A stretch of DNA of 64,000 nucleotides. Origin: Deltaproteobacteria bacterium (lineage in GTDB: Bacteria > Myxococcota_A > UBA9042 > PHBI01). The first letter of the stretch is position 1. Each line of letters starts with the position of its first letter. The translations under genes and the position numbers were made by a program. Location: assembly GCA_011526585.1 (NCBI GenBank), contig WYBB01000255.1, forward strand, positions 1-64,000, given 5' to 3'. The notes beneath the pieces are model-generated. The model was not told where the DNA came from and did not search any database. It saw only the letters and a list, made by a program, of their open reading frames with translations. Below are positions 35,328 to 43,700 of the stretch, piece after piece.

Positions 35328-35633
35328 TTACCAGGACGCCTTGACGACGCCGGGCAGCTCGCCCTTGAGCGCGAGCTCACGCAGCGCCAGGCGCGAGAGG
35401 CCGAACTTGCCGTAGAAGCCGCGGGGGCGACCGGTCACGACGCAGCGATTGCGGATGCGGATCGGGTTCGCGTTGACCGGCAGCTTCTGGAGCTGCTGGC
35501 GGGCGAGCTGGCGCTCGGCCGGCGGGGTCTCCGGCTTGCGCAGGGTCTCCTTGAGCGCGGCGCGCTTGGCCGCGAACTTCGCCGAGAGCGCCTTGCGCTG
35601 CTCGTTACGGACGATCTTGCTGGTCTTGGCCAC
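35328..35633 (-). CDS. rpsN: 30S ribosomal protein S14
   Basis: 101 residues from a GTG at 35633 (AKTSKIVRNEQRKAL...) with GGGAG in front; the longer reading from 35723 adds unrelated residues. The C-terminal RNRCVVTGRPRGFYGKFGLSRLALRELALKGELPGVVKASW region (key parts: CVVTGRPRG, YGKFGLSR, KASW) is diagnostic of S14. It is the long, zinc-free type, since the CxxC pairs of the short type are absent. It stands alone here, outside a ribosomal operon, as is known for the long-type S14 in several bacteria. Confidence 0.96.
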   Translation of the reverse strand: MAKTSKIVRNEQRKALSAKFAAKRAALKETLRKPETPPAERQLARQQLQKLPVNANPIRIRNRCVVTGRPRGFYGKFGLSRLALRELALKGELPGVVKASW

Positions 35634-35798
35634 GGATGACTCCCAAGAGGCGATAAGGCGCGCCGAGATACACGACGATCGAGGCCCAGCGCAAGGACTA
35701 TCTGCCGCCGATGATCCGGGCATGGGCAGGCAGGCGGGACGTGTTTAGGGTGCAGCCGCCCGCACCCGGTGCGCTCACACACATCAGGACCCAACGAC

Positions 35799-37037
35799 AT
35801 GCAAGGACAATCCCTCCTCAAGCTCTCGGTCGTCACCCTGTTGGTGCTCAACGCCGCCCTGCTCGGCTGGTTCGTGTTCAAGACCGACCGCGGCGCGGCG
35901 GACGATCCCGACCCGAGCGCGGCGTTCTCGCCGCCCCAGGGCCCGATCGTGACCGGGTCCGACCCCATCACGGCACCGGCGCCCACGCCGAACGTGGCCG
36001 AGGTCGCGCCGGCCGACCCGGCGTCGCCCGCGCCCGCGGCCGCCGTCCCGTCGAGCGCCGCCCCGAGCGGCCTCCTGCCCGAGGAGGAGCGCGTCATCGC
36101 GCTCTTCGACCGCCTCTCGCCCTCGGTCGTGTTCATCACCACCATGGGCGCGGTGCACACCTACTTCGGCCGGGGCCAGCTCGCGCCGCAGGGCTCGGGC
36201 TCGGGCTTCATGTGGGACGAAAAGGGCCACATCGTCACGAACTTCCACGTCATCGCCCAGGCGCAGGAGGCGGTCGTGACGCTGGCCGACGGCAGCGAGT
36301 GGCCGGCCTCGCTCGTCGGCGCGGCGCCCGACCACGACCTCGCCGTCCTGAAGATCCAGGCCCCGAAGAACCTGCTCAAGCCGATCCCGGTCGGCCGCTC
36401 GAAGGAGCTGCGCGTCGGCCAGTTCGCCATGGCGATCGGCAACCCCTTCGGCCTCGATCAGACCCTGACGACCGGCGTCGTCTCGGCGCTCGACCGGCAG
36501 ATCGAGTCGATGTCCGGAAGACAGATCTACGGCGTGGTGCAGACCGACGCCGCGATCAACCCGGGCAACTCCGGCGGCCCGCTCATCGACTCGGCCGGCC
36601 GGCTCATTGGCGTCAACACCGCCATCAAGAGCCCGTCCGGCTCGTCGGCGGGGATCGGCTTCGCGGTGCCGGTCGACACCGTCAACCGCATCGTGCCGCA
36701 GCTCATCGACAAGGGCCGCGCCGAGCGCGCCGGCCTCGGCGTCATGCTCGCGGGGCAGGTCGTCGCGCGGCGCTTCGGCGTCGAGGGCGCGGTCGTGCGC
36801 ACGGTCAACCCGGGATCACCGGCCGAGGCCGCGGGGATCCGCGGCTTCGATCAAGATCGTTTCGGGCGCGTGCGCCTCGGTGACGTGATCGTCGGGGTCG
36901 ATCGCCAGACCGTGCGCTCGACCGACGACCTCACGAAGCTCCTCGACCAGCGCGAGGTCGGTGACGAGGTCGTCGTCGAGCTCGATCGCGCCGGCGCACG
37001 CCGCCAGGTCAAGGTGCGCCTCATGGCGCTGAATTGA
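35799..37037 (+). CDS. HtrA/DegP-type periplasmic serine protease with one PDZ domain
   Basis: 412 residues from the ATG at 35799. An uncleaved-looking N-terminal membrane segment (LLKLSVVTLLVLNAALLGWFVF) is followed by a Pro/Ala linker, then a trypsin-like S1C domain with the triad His150 (TNFHVI), Asp180 (DHDLAVLKI) and Ser258 (NPGNSGGPL), and one PDZ domain from about residue 310. A single PDZ and a membrane anchor make it DegS-like in layout, although the family (DegP/DegQ/DegS) cannot be fixed. It degrades or senses misfolded envelope proteins. Divergent from rpsN; 89 bases before the OmpA gene. Confidence 0.92.
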   Translation: MQGQSLLKLSVVTLLVLNAALLGWFVFKTDRGAADDPDPSAAFSPPQGPIVTGSDPITAPAPTPNVAEVAPADPASPAPAAAVPSSAAPSGLLPEEERVIALFDRLSPSVVFITTMGAVHTYFGRGQLAPQGSGSGFMWDEKGHIVTNFHVIAQAQEAVVTLADGSEWPASLVGAAPDHDLAVLKIQAPKNLLKPIPVGRSKELRVGQFAMAIGNPFGLDQTLTTGVVSALDRQIESMSGRQIYGVVQTDAAINPGNSGGPLIDSAGRLIGVNTAIKSPSGSSAGIGFAVPVDTVNRIVPQLIDKGRAERAGLGVMLAGQVVARRFGVEGAVVRTVNPGSPAEAAGIRGFDQDRFGRVRLGDVIVGVDRQTVRSTDDLTKLLDQREVGDEVVVELDRAGARRQVKVRLMALN

Positions 37038-37126
37038 CGAGGAGCGGCGAACGAAGAGGAGTGTCGCGCGAGGGCCTCGGGTCGTCTCGCCTCGCTCATT
37101 GTCCCGCACGCTGGTAGATTGGGCGG

Positions 37127-38791
37127 GTGCCGTTCGTGCACCGCCTCATCCCCCTAGTGCTCCTCATCGCGCTCGATGCGCCGCGACTCGAAGCGGAGAC
37201 GGTCGACCCGCGCCTCTTCGACGCCACGGTGTCGCCGGGCGCGCTGATCGGCCTCGACAGCGCGTGGCTGCCGGCGCACCTCGAGGGCTACCTCGGGGTC
37301 GGTCTCTCGTATGCCAACGACGAGCTGGTCGGGGCGGACGGCGGCGAGCGGACACGCCGTGGGCCGCTCAGCGCGCGCTGGACCACGACCTTCGCCGCCG
37401 GGCTCGGCCTCTTCGATCGGCTGGAGCTGCAGCTCGGCATGCCGCTGCACGCGCACCCCGCGCCGGTCGAGCCGCGGGGCCCGCTCGGGCCCGACGGCGA
37501 GGCGGACACCTTCGCGCCGGCGGATCTCAGGGTCGCGCTGCGCGTCGGGCTCGTCGCGCCCGCGCGCTCGGGCCTCGGCGTCGTGCTCCAGCTCGCGGCG
37601 TTCCTGCCGACCGGCGGACAGATCGCCTACTCGGGCGACGAGCGCGTCGTCTTCGATCCACGCCTCGTCGCCGACTGGCGGGGCGATCACGGCCTCGCCG
37701 TCGCCGCCCACCTCGGCTATCGCTTCCGCCCCGCGCGCGAGGTCATCGGCCTGACGATCGAGGACGAGGTCCGCTATGGCGTCGGCCTCGAGCTGCCGGT
37801 CGGCGCGCTCGGCCTCGCCGCGCCCCTGAGCTTCCTCCTCGAGCTCGAAGGCGCGCTCGGCCTCGGCGAGGCGGCGCGCTCGCAGGCGCTGCGCCCGCTG
37901 GAAGGGAGGCTGGGCCTGCGCCTCTTCTCGGCGCGCTGGAGCTTCACCCTGGCCAGCGGCGCCGGGCTCACCGACGGCTACGGCGCGCCCGACCTGCGCT
38001 TCTTCGCGGGCCTGGCGTGGTCGTTCGGGGCCGGCGCCGACGACGCGCGCCCGCGTCCGACGGCTCTCGCGAGGCGGTCGCGAGCCGCCGAGCCGGGACC
38101 GGCGCCGGCCTTCGAGGCGCTGCCGGGGCTCGACGACCCCGCGACCTTCGAGCGTGCGCTGGCCGACGATCCCGACGGCGATCTCGACGGCGTGCCCTCG
38201 CCGGCCGACCGCTGCCCGAGCGAGGCCGAGGACCACGACGGCCACGAGGATGGCGACGGCTGCCCCGACCCGGACAACGACGGCGACGGCGTGCTCGACC
38301 TCGCCGACCGCTGCCCGACCGAGGCCGAGACCCCCAACGGCGTCGACGACGACGACGGCTGCCCCGATGAGGGCCAGGGCGCGGTGCTCACGCGCGACGG
38401 CGTGATCGAGCTCGCGCAGACGATCGAGTTCCAGTCGGGCAGCGACGTGCTGCTCGCGAGCGCGACCCCGCTCATCGCCGAGATCGCCGCCGTGCTCAAG
38501 GCGAACCCGGCGATCAAGCGCGTGCGCATCGAGGGCCACACCGACGGCGAGGGCGACGCCGAGATGAACGTCGATCTCTCGGAGCGCCGCGCGGCGCGCG
38601 TGCGCCAGAAGCTGATCGCGCTCGGCGTCGCGCCCGAGCGCCTCCTGCCCAGGGGCTACGGAGCGACGCGCGCCATCGCGACGAACGCCACGGTCGAAGG
38701 GCGCAAGAAGAACCGGCGTGTCGTCTTCCGCGTGATCGACCCGCCGCCGCCGGGCGCGCCCCGCGTCGACTTCGAGGAGGGCGCGCCATGA
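37127..38791 (+). CDS. OmpA-family protein: beta-barrel, TSP3 repeats, peptidoglycan-binding domain
   Basis: 554 residues from a GTG. Signal peptide (LIPLVLLIALDAPRLEA), then barrel-like strands to about residue 310, a calcium-binding thrombospondin type-3 stretch (DPDGDLDGVPSPADRCP, DNDGDGVLDLADRCP, GVDDDDGCPDEG), and a C-terminal OmpA domain (IEFQSGSDVLL, VRIEGHTDGEGD, LSERRAARVRQKLI, GYGATRAIATN, KNRRVVF). It links the outer membrane to peptidoglycan. TAGATT stands six bases before the GTG, with no ribosome site, so a leaderless message is likely. First gene of a three-gene coupled operon (ATGA overlap with the next). Confidence 0.9.
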   Translation: MPFVHRLIPLVLLIALDAPRLEAETVDPRLFDATVSPGALIGLDSAWLPAHLEGYLGVGLSYANDELVGADGGERTRRGPLSARWTTTFAAGLGLFDRLELQLGMPLHAHPAPVEPRGPLGPDGEADTFAPADLRVALRVGLVAPARSGLGVVLQLAAFLPTGGQIAYSGDERVVFDPRLVADWRGDHGLAVAAHLGYRFRPAREVIGLTIEDEVRYGVGLELPVGALGLAAPLSFLLELEGALGLGEAARSQALRPLEGRLGLRLFSARWSFTLASGAGLTDGYGAPDLRFFAGLAWSFGAGADDARPRPTALARRSRAAEPGPAPAFEALPGLDDPATFERALADDPDGDLDGVPSPADRCPSEAEDHDGHEDGDGCPDPDNDGDGVLDLADRCPTEAETPNGVDDDDGCPDEGQGAVLTRDGVIELAQTIEFQSGSDVLLASATPLIAEIAAVLKANPAIKRVRIEGHTDGEGDAEMNVDLSERRAARVRQKLIALGVAPERLLPRGYGATRAIATNATVEGRKKNRRVVFRVIDPPPPGAPRVDFEEGAP

Positions 38792-41082
38792 GGTGGGGCG
38801 TGATGCGGAGCACGCTCCTCTGGCTCGCGCTCGGGCTCGCGCCGGCGCGCGCCCAGGCGCCGCCGAATGCGCCCGAGGTGCGCACCTACGTCGTACAGCC
38901 CGGCGACTCGGCCTGGTCGATCGCCGCGGAGTTCTATGGCGCGGGGGACAAATACCCGATCATCTACGAGTACAACGATTTCGTTGCACGCCCGCCGTTC
39001 CTGCTGAAGCCGGGCCAGCTCCTGCGGTTGCCGATCCTCGGCCAGGGCCCGGCGGCGCAGCTCGAGTGGCTGCAGCGCGACGTCAAGGCCAAGCCGCCGC
39101 GCGCGCTCGACTGGCTCGAGGCGCGCGAGCAGATGAACCTGTGGCGTCTCTATCGCGTGCAGACGGGCGACGAGAGCGCGGCGCACATCGTCTTCGAGGA
39201 TCTCAGCGACCTCAAGCTGCGCGAGAACGCGCTCCTGGTGATCTACGGCGCCTCGGCGTCGGCGGCGCGCACGACGCGGCGCGACAAGGTCGAGGTGATG
39301 CTCGAGGAGGGCACGCTGGTCGGCGGGCTGGCGGCCTTGGACGAGGCGGCGGGCGTCGCGCCGATGGTCGTCAGGACGCCGTCGGGCGAGATCGATCTGC
39401 TGGCGCGGCTGGCGCAGGTCCAGGCCGAGCTCGGCAGTGCGATCGTGTCGGTCTTCGACGGCCAGGCGACGGTGCGCGCGCAGGGCGACGCGGTCGAGGT
39501 GGCGGGCGGTCAGGGCACCGTCGTCAAGAAGGGGCGCCCGCCCGAGCGCGCGCGTCCGCTGCCCGAGGCGCCGACCTGGGCTCAGGCGGGCCCGGCGCTG
39601 GTCGTCGTCGTCGCGGGCCACACGGGCACGTGGGAGGCGGCGTGGAAGCCGGCCGCGCGCGCCGCGAGCTATCGCGTCGAGCTCGCGCGCGACGAGACGT
39701 TCAAGCAGCTGCTCTACGACGCGGAGGTCGGCGCCGGCGTCAACCGCCTGCGCCTGGCCGAGCTGGCGCCCGGGCGCTACGCGGTACGGATCGCGACGCG
39801 CGACCTCGACAAGCTCGAGAGCGTGCCGGGCGAGGTGAGAGCGCTCGAGGTGGTGGCGCTCCTGCCGGCGCGCGCGCTGAGCCGCGCCGACGACGGCGTC
39901 ATCGAGGGGGTCGGCTTCGCGCGGCTCGAGGTGCCGGAGGCGGCGCGGGCACGCATGCAGACGCGCGTGGGCGACGGCCCGGCGCGCCAAGCGAGCGAGC
40001 CGATCTCGCTCGGGCCGGGCACACACGAGCTGCGCTTCGAAGAGCGCGAGAGCGGCGCCGAGGCGAGGCTCACGGTGCGCGTGCTCGAGGTCGCGGCGCG
40101 GATCGAGGTCGAGGGTGAGCCGATCGCGCGCGACGCCGAGGCGATCGTCCGGCTGCAGGTGAGCGACGCGCGGGGCCGCGAGGCGCACCTGCCGGGGATC
40201 GCGCTCGAGACCTCGCGCGGCGAGGTGCTGCCGCTCACGCGTGAAGGTGGTGGCTACGTGGCCAGGGTCGGGCCGGCGGCGCCGGGCGAGCGGGTGGCGG
40301 TGCGGGCGCGCTGGACCGGCGGCGCGCTCGGTGTGCGCGAGATCGTCCACGCGCCGGAGGAGATCGCGGAGCGCGCGCCGCGCACACCGATCGCGTTTTC
40401 CGCCTATCGACCGAGCCGCTTCGCGCCGGGGCCGCTCGCGGCGGCGCTGCCGGAGTCACGCGTCGGTCTGGAGGCGACGGCCGCGCACATCGAGGGCGGG
40501 CCCGGGCAGGTGACGCTGGCGCTCGACGGCGAGCTGGCGCTGGGACCCTGGGGGCTCGGGGCGCGCTTCACCGCGCAGGAGATCCGCCTCGCCGAGGGGC
40601 AGGACGCGCAGTCGCGGCCGCAGGATCTCGCGCTGTGGGCGCGGCGCGGGTTCGTCGGCGAGCACTTCGTCATCACCCCGCACCTGCGCATGTCGTTCCC
40701 GATCGGACTCGGCCACGAGGATCGCCTGGCGCAGGTCGAGCTCGGGCTCGGCGCGCGGCTGGGGCGCGGTTCGATCTTCTTCGACGCGCGGGCGGCGGCG
40801 CTGATCGTGCCGGGCGCGCGCGAGCGACCCGGGCTCGTCGCCGACGTGCTCGGCGCGCTCGGCTGGCAGGCGAACGAGGCGCTGACGCTGGCGCTCTCCG
40901 CCGAGGGGCTGGGCGACCTGGTCGGCGGTGCGTGGCAGAGCCTCGTCGGGATCGGCGCGGCGGTCGAGATCGGCGACCTGCGTCTCGGGCTCGGGCTCGG
41001 GCTCGGCGTGGGCGAGGCGAGCAAGCGCGACATGGGCGCGGTGTTGGGGCGCCTGCTCGTCGAGGTCGGGGGCGTGTGGTGA
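38788..41082 (+). CDS. LysM-FecR protein with C-terminal barrel-like domain
   Basis: 764 residues. Signal peptide (LLWLALGLAPARAQA), an N-terminal LysM (YVVQPGDSAWSIAAEFYGAGDKY...YEYNDF...LKPGQLLRLP) at about 33-85, a FecR-like domain at about 190-250 (VVRTPSGEIDLLARLAQVQ...GQATVRAQGDAVEVAGGQGTVV), Ig/Fn3-like modules, and a C-terminal 200 residues of alternating strands ending in Trp, like an outer-membrane barrel. FecR domains pass periplasmic signals; LysM binds peptidoglycan. It overlaps OmpA by ATGA and the cyclase by four bases, so all three are made together. I infer it senses wall state and contacts the cyclase. Confidence 0.8.
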   Translation: MRWGVMRSTLLWLALGLAPARAQAPPNAPEVRTYVVQPGDSAWSIAAEFYGAGDKYPIIYEYNDFVARPPFLLKPGQLLRLPILGQGPAAQLEWLQRDVKAKPPRALDWLEAREQMNLWRLYRVQTGDESAAHIVFEDLSDLKLRENALLVIYGASASAARTTRRDKVEVMLEEGTLVGGLAALDEAAGVAPMVVRTPSGEIDLLARLAQVQAELGSAIVSVFDGQATVRAQGDAVEVAGGQGTVVKKGRPPERARPLPEAPTWAQAGPALVVVVAGHTGTWEAAWKPAARAASYRVELARDETFKQLLYDAEVGAGVNRLRLAELAPGRYAVRIATRDLDKLESVPGEVRALEVVALLPARALSRADDGVIEGVGFARLEVPEAARARMQTRVGDGPARQASEPISLGPGTHELRFEERESGAEARLTVRVLEVAARIEVEGEPIARDAEAIVRLQVSDARGREAHLPGIALETSRGEVLPLTREGGGYVARVGPAAPGERVAVRARWTGGALGVREIVHAPEEIAERAPRTPIAFSAYRPSRFAPGPLAAALPESRVGLEATAAHIEGGPGQVTLALDGELALGPWGLGARFTAQEIRLAEGQDAQSRPQDLALWARRGFVGEHFVITPHLRMSFPIGLGHEDRLAQVELGLGARLGRGSIFFDARAAALIVPGARERPGLVADVLGALGWQANEALTLALSAEGLGDLVGGAWQSLVGIGAAVEIGDLRLGLGLGLGVGEASKRDMGAVLGRLLVEVGGVW

Positions 41083-42866
41083 GGCGGCGCCTGCGCGTAT
41101 GGCACAAGCTCGGCCTGGCCCTGGTGGCGGTCGGGCTCGTGCCGCTCGTGCTGGCGGCGTGGCTCATCGCCGACGACGGCGCCTCGCGGGTGGCGGCCTC
41201 GGCGCGGGCCTATCACCTCGCGACCGCCGAGGTGGCGCTGCAGGAGGCGCGCGGGCTCCTGGCGCGGGCGCTGGCCGAGGCGCGTGCGCTCGGGCAGGTG
41301 CTGGCGCGGACCGAGCTCGAGGCGACGCGGCGTGAGGCGTTGATGCGCGCGCAGCTCCTGGCGGCCGAGCTGATCGACGCGGTCGCGGTCTACGATCGGC
41401 AAGGCCGGCGCCTGGTGGTGATGCGCGCGGGCGAGCGCGACGACGCGGCCGAGGGCGCGCGCTGGACCCCGCCCGAGGCGGTCGGCGAGCGAGAGCGCGC
41501 CGAGGTGCTGGCGCGCGGTTATCGCGCGCACGAGGTCGCGGGCGAGGCGAGGCTCTGGCTGGCGCTCACGGTGCCGGCATGGGGCGTGCCGGCGGAGGGG
41601 ACCGGCGGGGACGACGAGGGCCCGTACGCCTTCCTGGTGGTGGCGGTCGATGTGGCGCCGCTCTCGACCCTGGTGCGCGGGCTCGGCGAACGGCACTTCG
41701 ACGATCCGCGGCGCGTGCGCCTCATCGATCAGAGCCAGCGCGTGATCGCGGCGGCCGATGCGAGCGAGCTCGGACGCTCGCTGCGAGGCTCGCCGGCGAC
41801 CGCGGGCGTGTCCGGCGAGGATCCCTTCCGGCGCGAGATCGCGTATACTGTCGACTACCGGTCGGAGGCTGACTCGGGGGAGGCGCTGATAGGCGCGATC
41901 GTGCCTCTACCCGAGCTGGGATGGGCAGCACTTGTCGAGGAGGCGCAGGTCGAAGCGTATGCTGGGGTAGCCGCGGTATGGCGCACGGCGGCGGCGGTCG
42001 GGATCGCGGTGGCGCTGGGCGCGCTCCTCATCGCGCTCGTGCTCGGGCGGCGGATGGCGCGGCCGGTGGAGGCGATGGCAGAGGCGACCAGGCGCGTGGC
42101 GGCGGGGGACTTCGCCGTGCGGATCGAGGCCGGCGGGCGCGACGAGATCGCCGAGACGGCGGGCGCGTTCAACACGATGACCGCGGAGCTCGGGCGCTAT
42201 CGCGAGCGCCTCGTCGAAGAGACGCGCGCGCGGGAGAGCCTGTCGCGCTTCCTGTCGCCGGATGTGGTCGAGCGCATCGTCGGGGGCAAGGAGGCGCTGG
42301 CATTGGGGGGAGAGCGCCGCGAGGTCACGGTGATGTTCGCCGACGTGGTCGGCTTCACGGCGCTCGCCGACGAGCGTGAGCCGGAGGTGGCGGTGGCGAT
42401 CCTGAACGAGCTGTTCACGATCGTGACCGAGATCGTGTTCCAGCATGGCGGCGTGATCGACAAGTTCATCGGCGACTGCGCGATGGCGATCTGGGGCGCG
42501 CCCGAGGAGCGGCCCGACGACGCGCGCCGGGCGGTGCGCGCGGCCGAGGCGATCCTGCGCTGGCTCGAGGTCGGCAACGCCAAGTGGAAGAAGCAGCTCG
42601 GGCGCGAGATCGAGCTGGCGATCGGGATCCACAGCGGCCAGGCGGTCGTCGGCAACATCGGCAGCGACAAGCGCATGGAGTACACCGCCATCGGCGAGGC
42701 GGTGAACGTGGCGGCGCGGCTCGAGCGCCTGGCGCGCCCGGGACAGATCCTCATGACGCGGCAGACGCGCGAGCGCGTGGGCGACGAGTTCGCGTCGCGC
42801 TCGATCGGGACCTACGACATCGTCGGCCGGGCCCGACCGAGCGAGATCTTCGTGCTCGACGATTGA
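41079..42866 (+). CDS. Membrane class III adenylate cyclase with periplasmic sensor and HAMP
   Basis: 595 residues from a GTG inside the previous stop (GTGA). Membrane helix 1 at about 9-29, a periplasmic Cache-like sensor (residues 30-290), membrane helix 2 at about 300-322, HAMP, a short coiled coil (RFLSPDVVERIV) and the cyclase domain. Metal ligands are Asp422 (FADVVGFT) and Asp466 (DKFIGD). Lys462 and Thr536 (EYTAIGEAVN) at the base-selecting positions indicate ATP use (class IIIb), and Asn543 and Arg547 are the transition-state pair. It makes cAMP in response to an envelope signal, probably one relayed by the LysM-FecR protein encoded just upstream. Confidence 0.93.
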   Translation: MRRRLRVWHKLGLALVAVGLVPLVLAAWLIADDGASRVAASARAYHLATAEVALQEARGLLARALAEARALGQVLARTELEATRREALMRAQLLAAELIDAVAVYDRQGRRLVVMRAGERDDAAEGARWTPPEAVGERERAEVLARGYRAHEVAGEARLWLALTVPAWGVPAEGTGGDDEGPYAFLVVAVDVAPLSTLVRGLGERHFDDPRRVRLIDQSQRVIAAADASELGRSLRGSPATAGVSGEDPFRREIAYTVDYRSEADSGEALIGAIVPLPELGWAALVEEAQVEAYAGVAAVWRTAAAVGIAVALGALLIALVLGRRMARPVEAMAEATRRVAAGDFAVRIEAGGRDEIAETAGAFNTMTAELGRYRERLVEETRARESLSRFLSPDVVERIVGGKEALALGGERREVTVMFADVVGFTALADEREPEVAVAILNELFTIVTEIVFQHGGVIDKFIGDCAMAIWGAPEERPDDARRAVRAAEAILRWLEVGNAKWKKQLGREIELAIGIHSGQAVVGNIGSDKRMEYTAIGEAVNVAARLERLARPGQILMTRQTRERVGDEFASRSIGTYDIVGRARPSEIFVLDD

Positions 42867-42885
42867 CGCGAGCGGAGGTCGTCGC

Positions 42886-43575
42886 TCAGGCGGCCTGGGC
42901 CGGCAGAGCGGCGTCGGTGTCCGAGGACGTCGACGCGGACGGCGCGGGCACGGTGCCGGCGTTGCGCAGGTGGAGGAGCCCGACGCCGTGGGTGATGAGC
43001 GCGCCGGTCATGGTGAGCATCGCGCACAGCGAGAGCAGGGCGAAGGGCTCGTGCTGCTCGCGCAAGCCGAACTTGAGGCCGATGGCGGCGAGCAGCACGG
43101 CGGCGGTGTAGACCCAGCCGGCGCCGATGATCGCGCCGTAGCGCTTGCCGTCGCGGGCGGGGCGGTGGTTGGCGATCCCGGCGAAGATCCCGAAGAGCAT
43201 GGCCGTGCCGGTGGATGAGGCGATGGCGACGACGATGGCGTCGCGCATCGAGTTGAAGTCGATGAGGGCCGGCACGAGCAGGGTGCCGAGGGCGCCGATC
43301 CCGGCGAGGATGGCGAAGATCCCGGCGGTGATCTGGGTGCCGCCGTAGACGCGGGCGGAGGCGAAGAGGCCGACGGAGAGCAGGACCGCGGAGACGAGCC
43401 CGAGGCCGGCATAGAGGATGAGCAGGCCTTCGAGGGCGCCGCCGGCGCGCGGCATGCTGAGCACGAGGCTGAGGAGGAGCGCGGCGAGCGCGAAGAGGAA
43501 GGCACCGATGGCGCCGGTGGTGAGGGCGCCGCGAGAGACGCCGCGAGAGGCGCCGGGGGGGACGTGTGAGGACAT
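42886..43575 (-). CDS. Six-helix integral membrane protein of unknown function
   Basis: 229 residues from the ATG at 43575, seven bases after AAGGAGT. About six to seven hydrophobic helices (AIGAFLFALAALLLSLVLS, LLILYAGLGLVSAVLLSVGLF, ITAGIFAILAGIGALGTLLV, GAGWVYTAAVLLAAIGL, LLSLCAMLTMTGALITHG) and a Ser/Asp/Ala tail. Sequence is Ala/Gly/Leu-rich; no transport or catalytic motif. Ends 19 bases from the cyclase gene, convergent to it, and diverges from the kinase gene. Confidence 0.7.
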   Translation of the reverse strand: MSSHVPPGASRGVSRGALTTGAIGAFLFALAALLLSLVLSMPRAGGALEGLLILYAGLGLVSAVLLSVGLFASARVYGGTQITAGIFAILAGIGALGTLLVPALIDFNSMRDAIVVAIASSTGTAMLFGIFAGIANHRPARDGKRYGAIIGAGWVYTAAVLLAAIGLKFGLREQHEPFALLSLCAMLTMTGALITHGVGLLHLRNAGTVPAPSASTSSDTDAALPAQAA

Positions 43576-43700
43576 GATGAGACTCCTTGGTTGCGTGACG
43601 CGTGTGCGCGGTGGACAAGACTCGAAGGGCGCCCCGGGTAAACCATGACCAGACGGACGAGTATTGTGAAGTCCGCTCGATGCCGTGAAGATGCGAGGAG

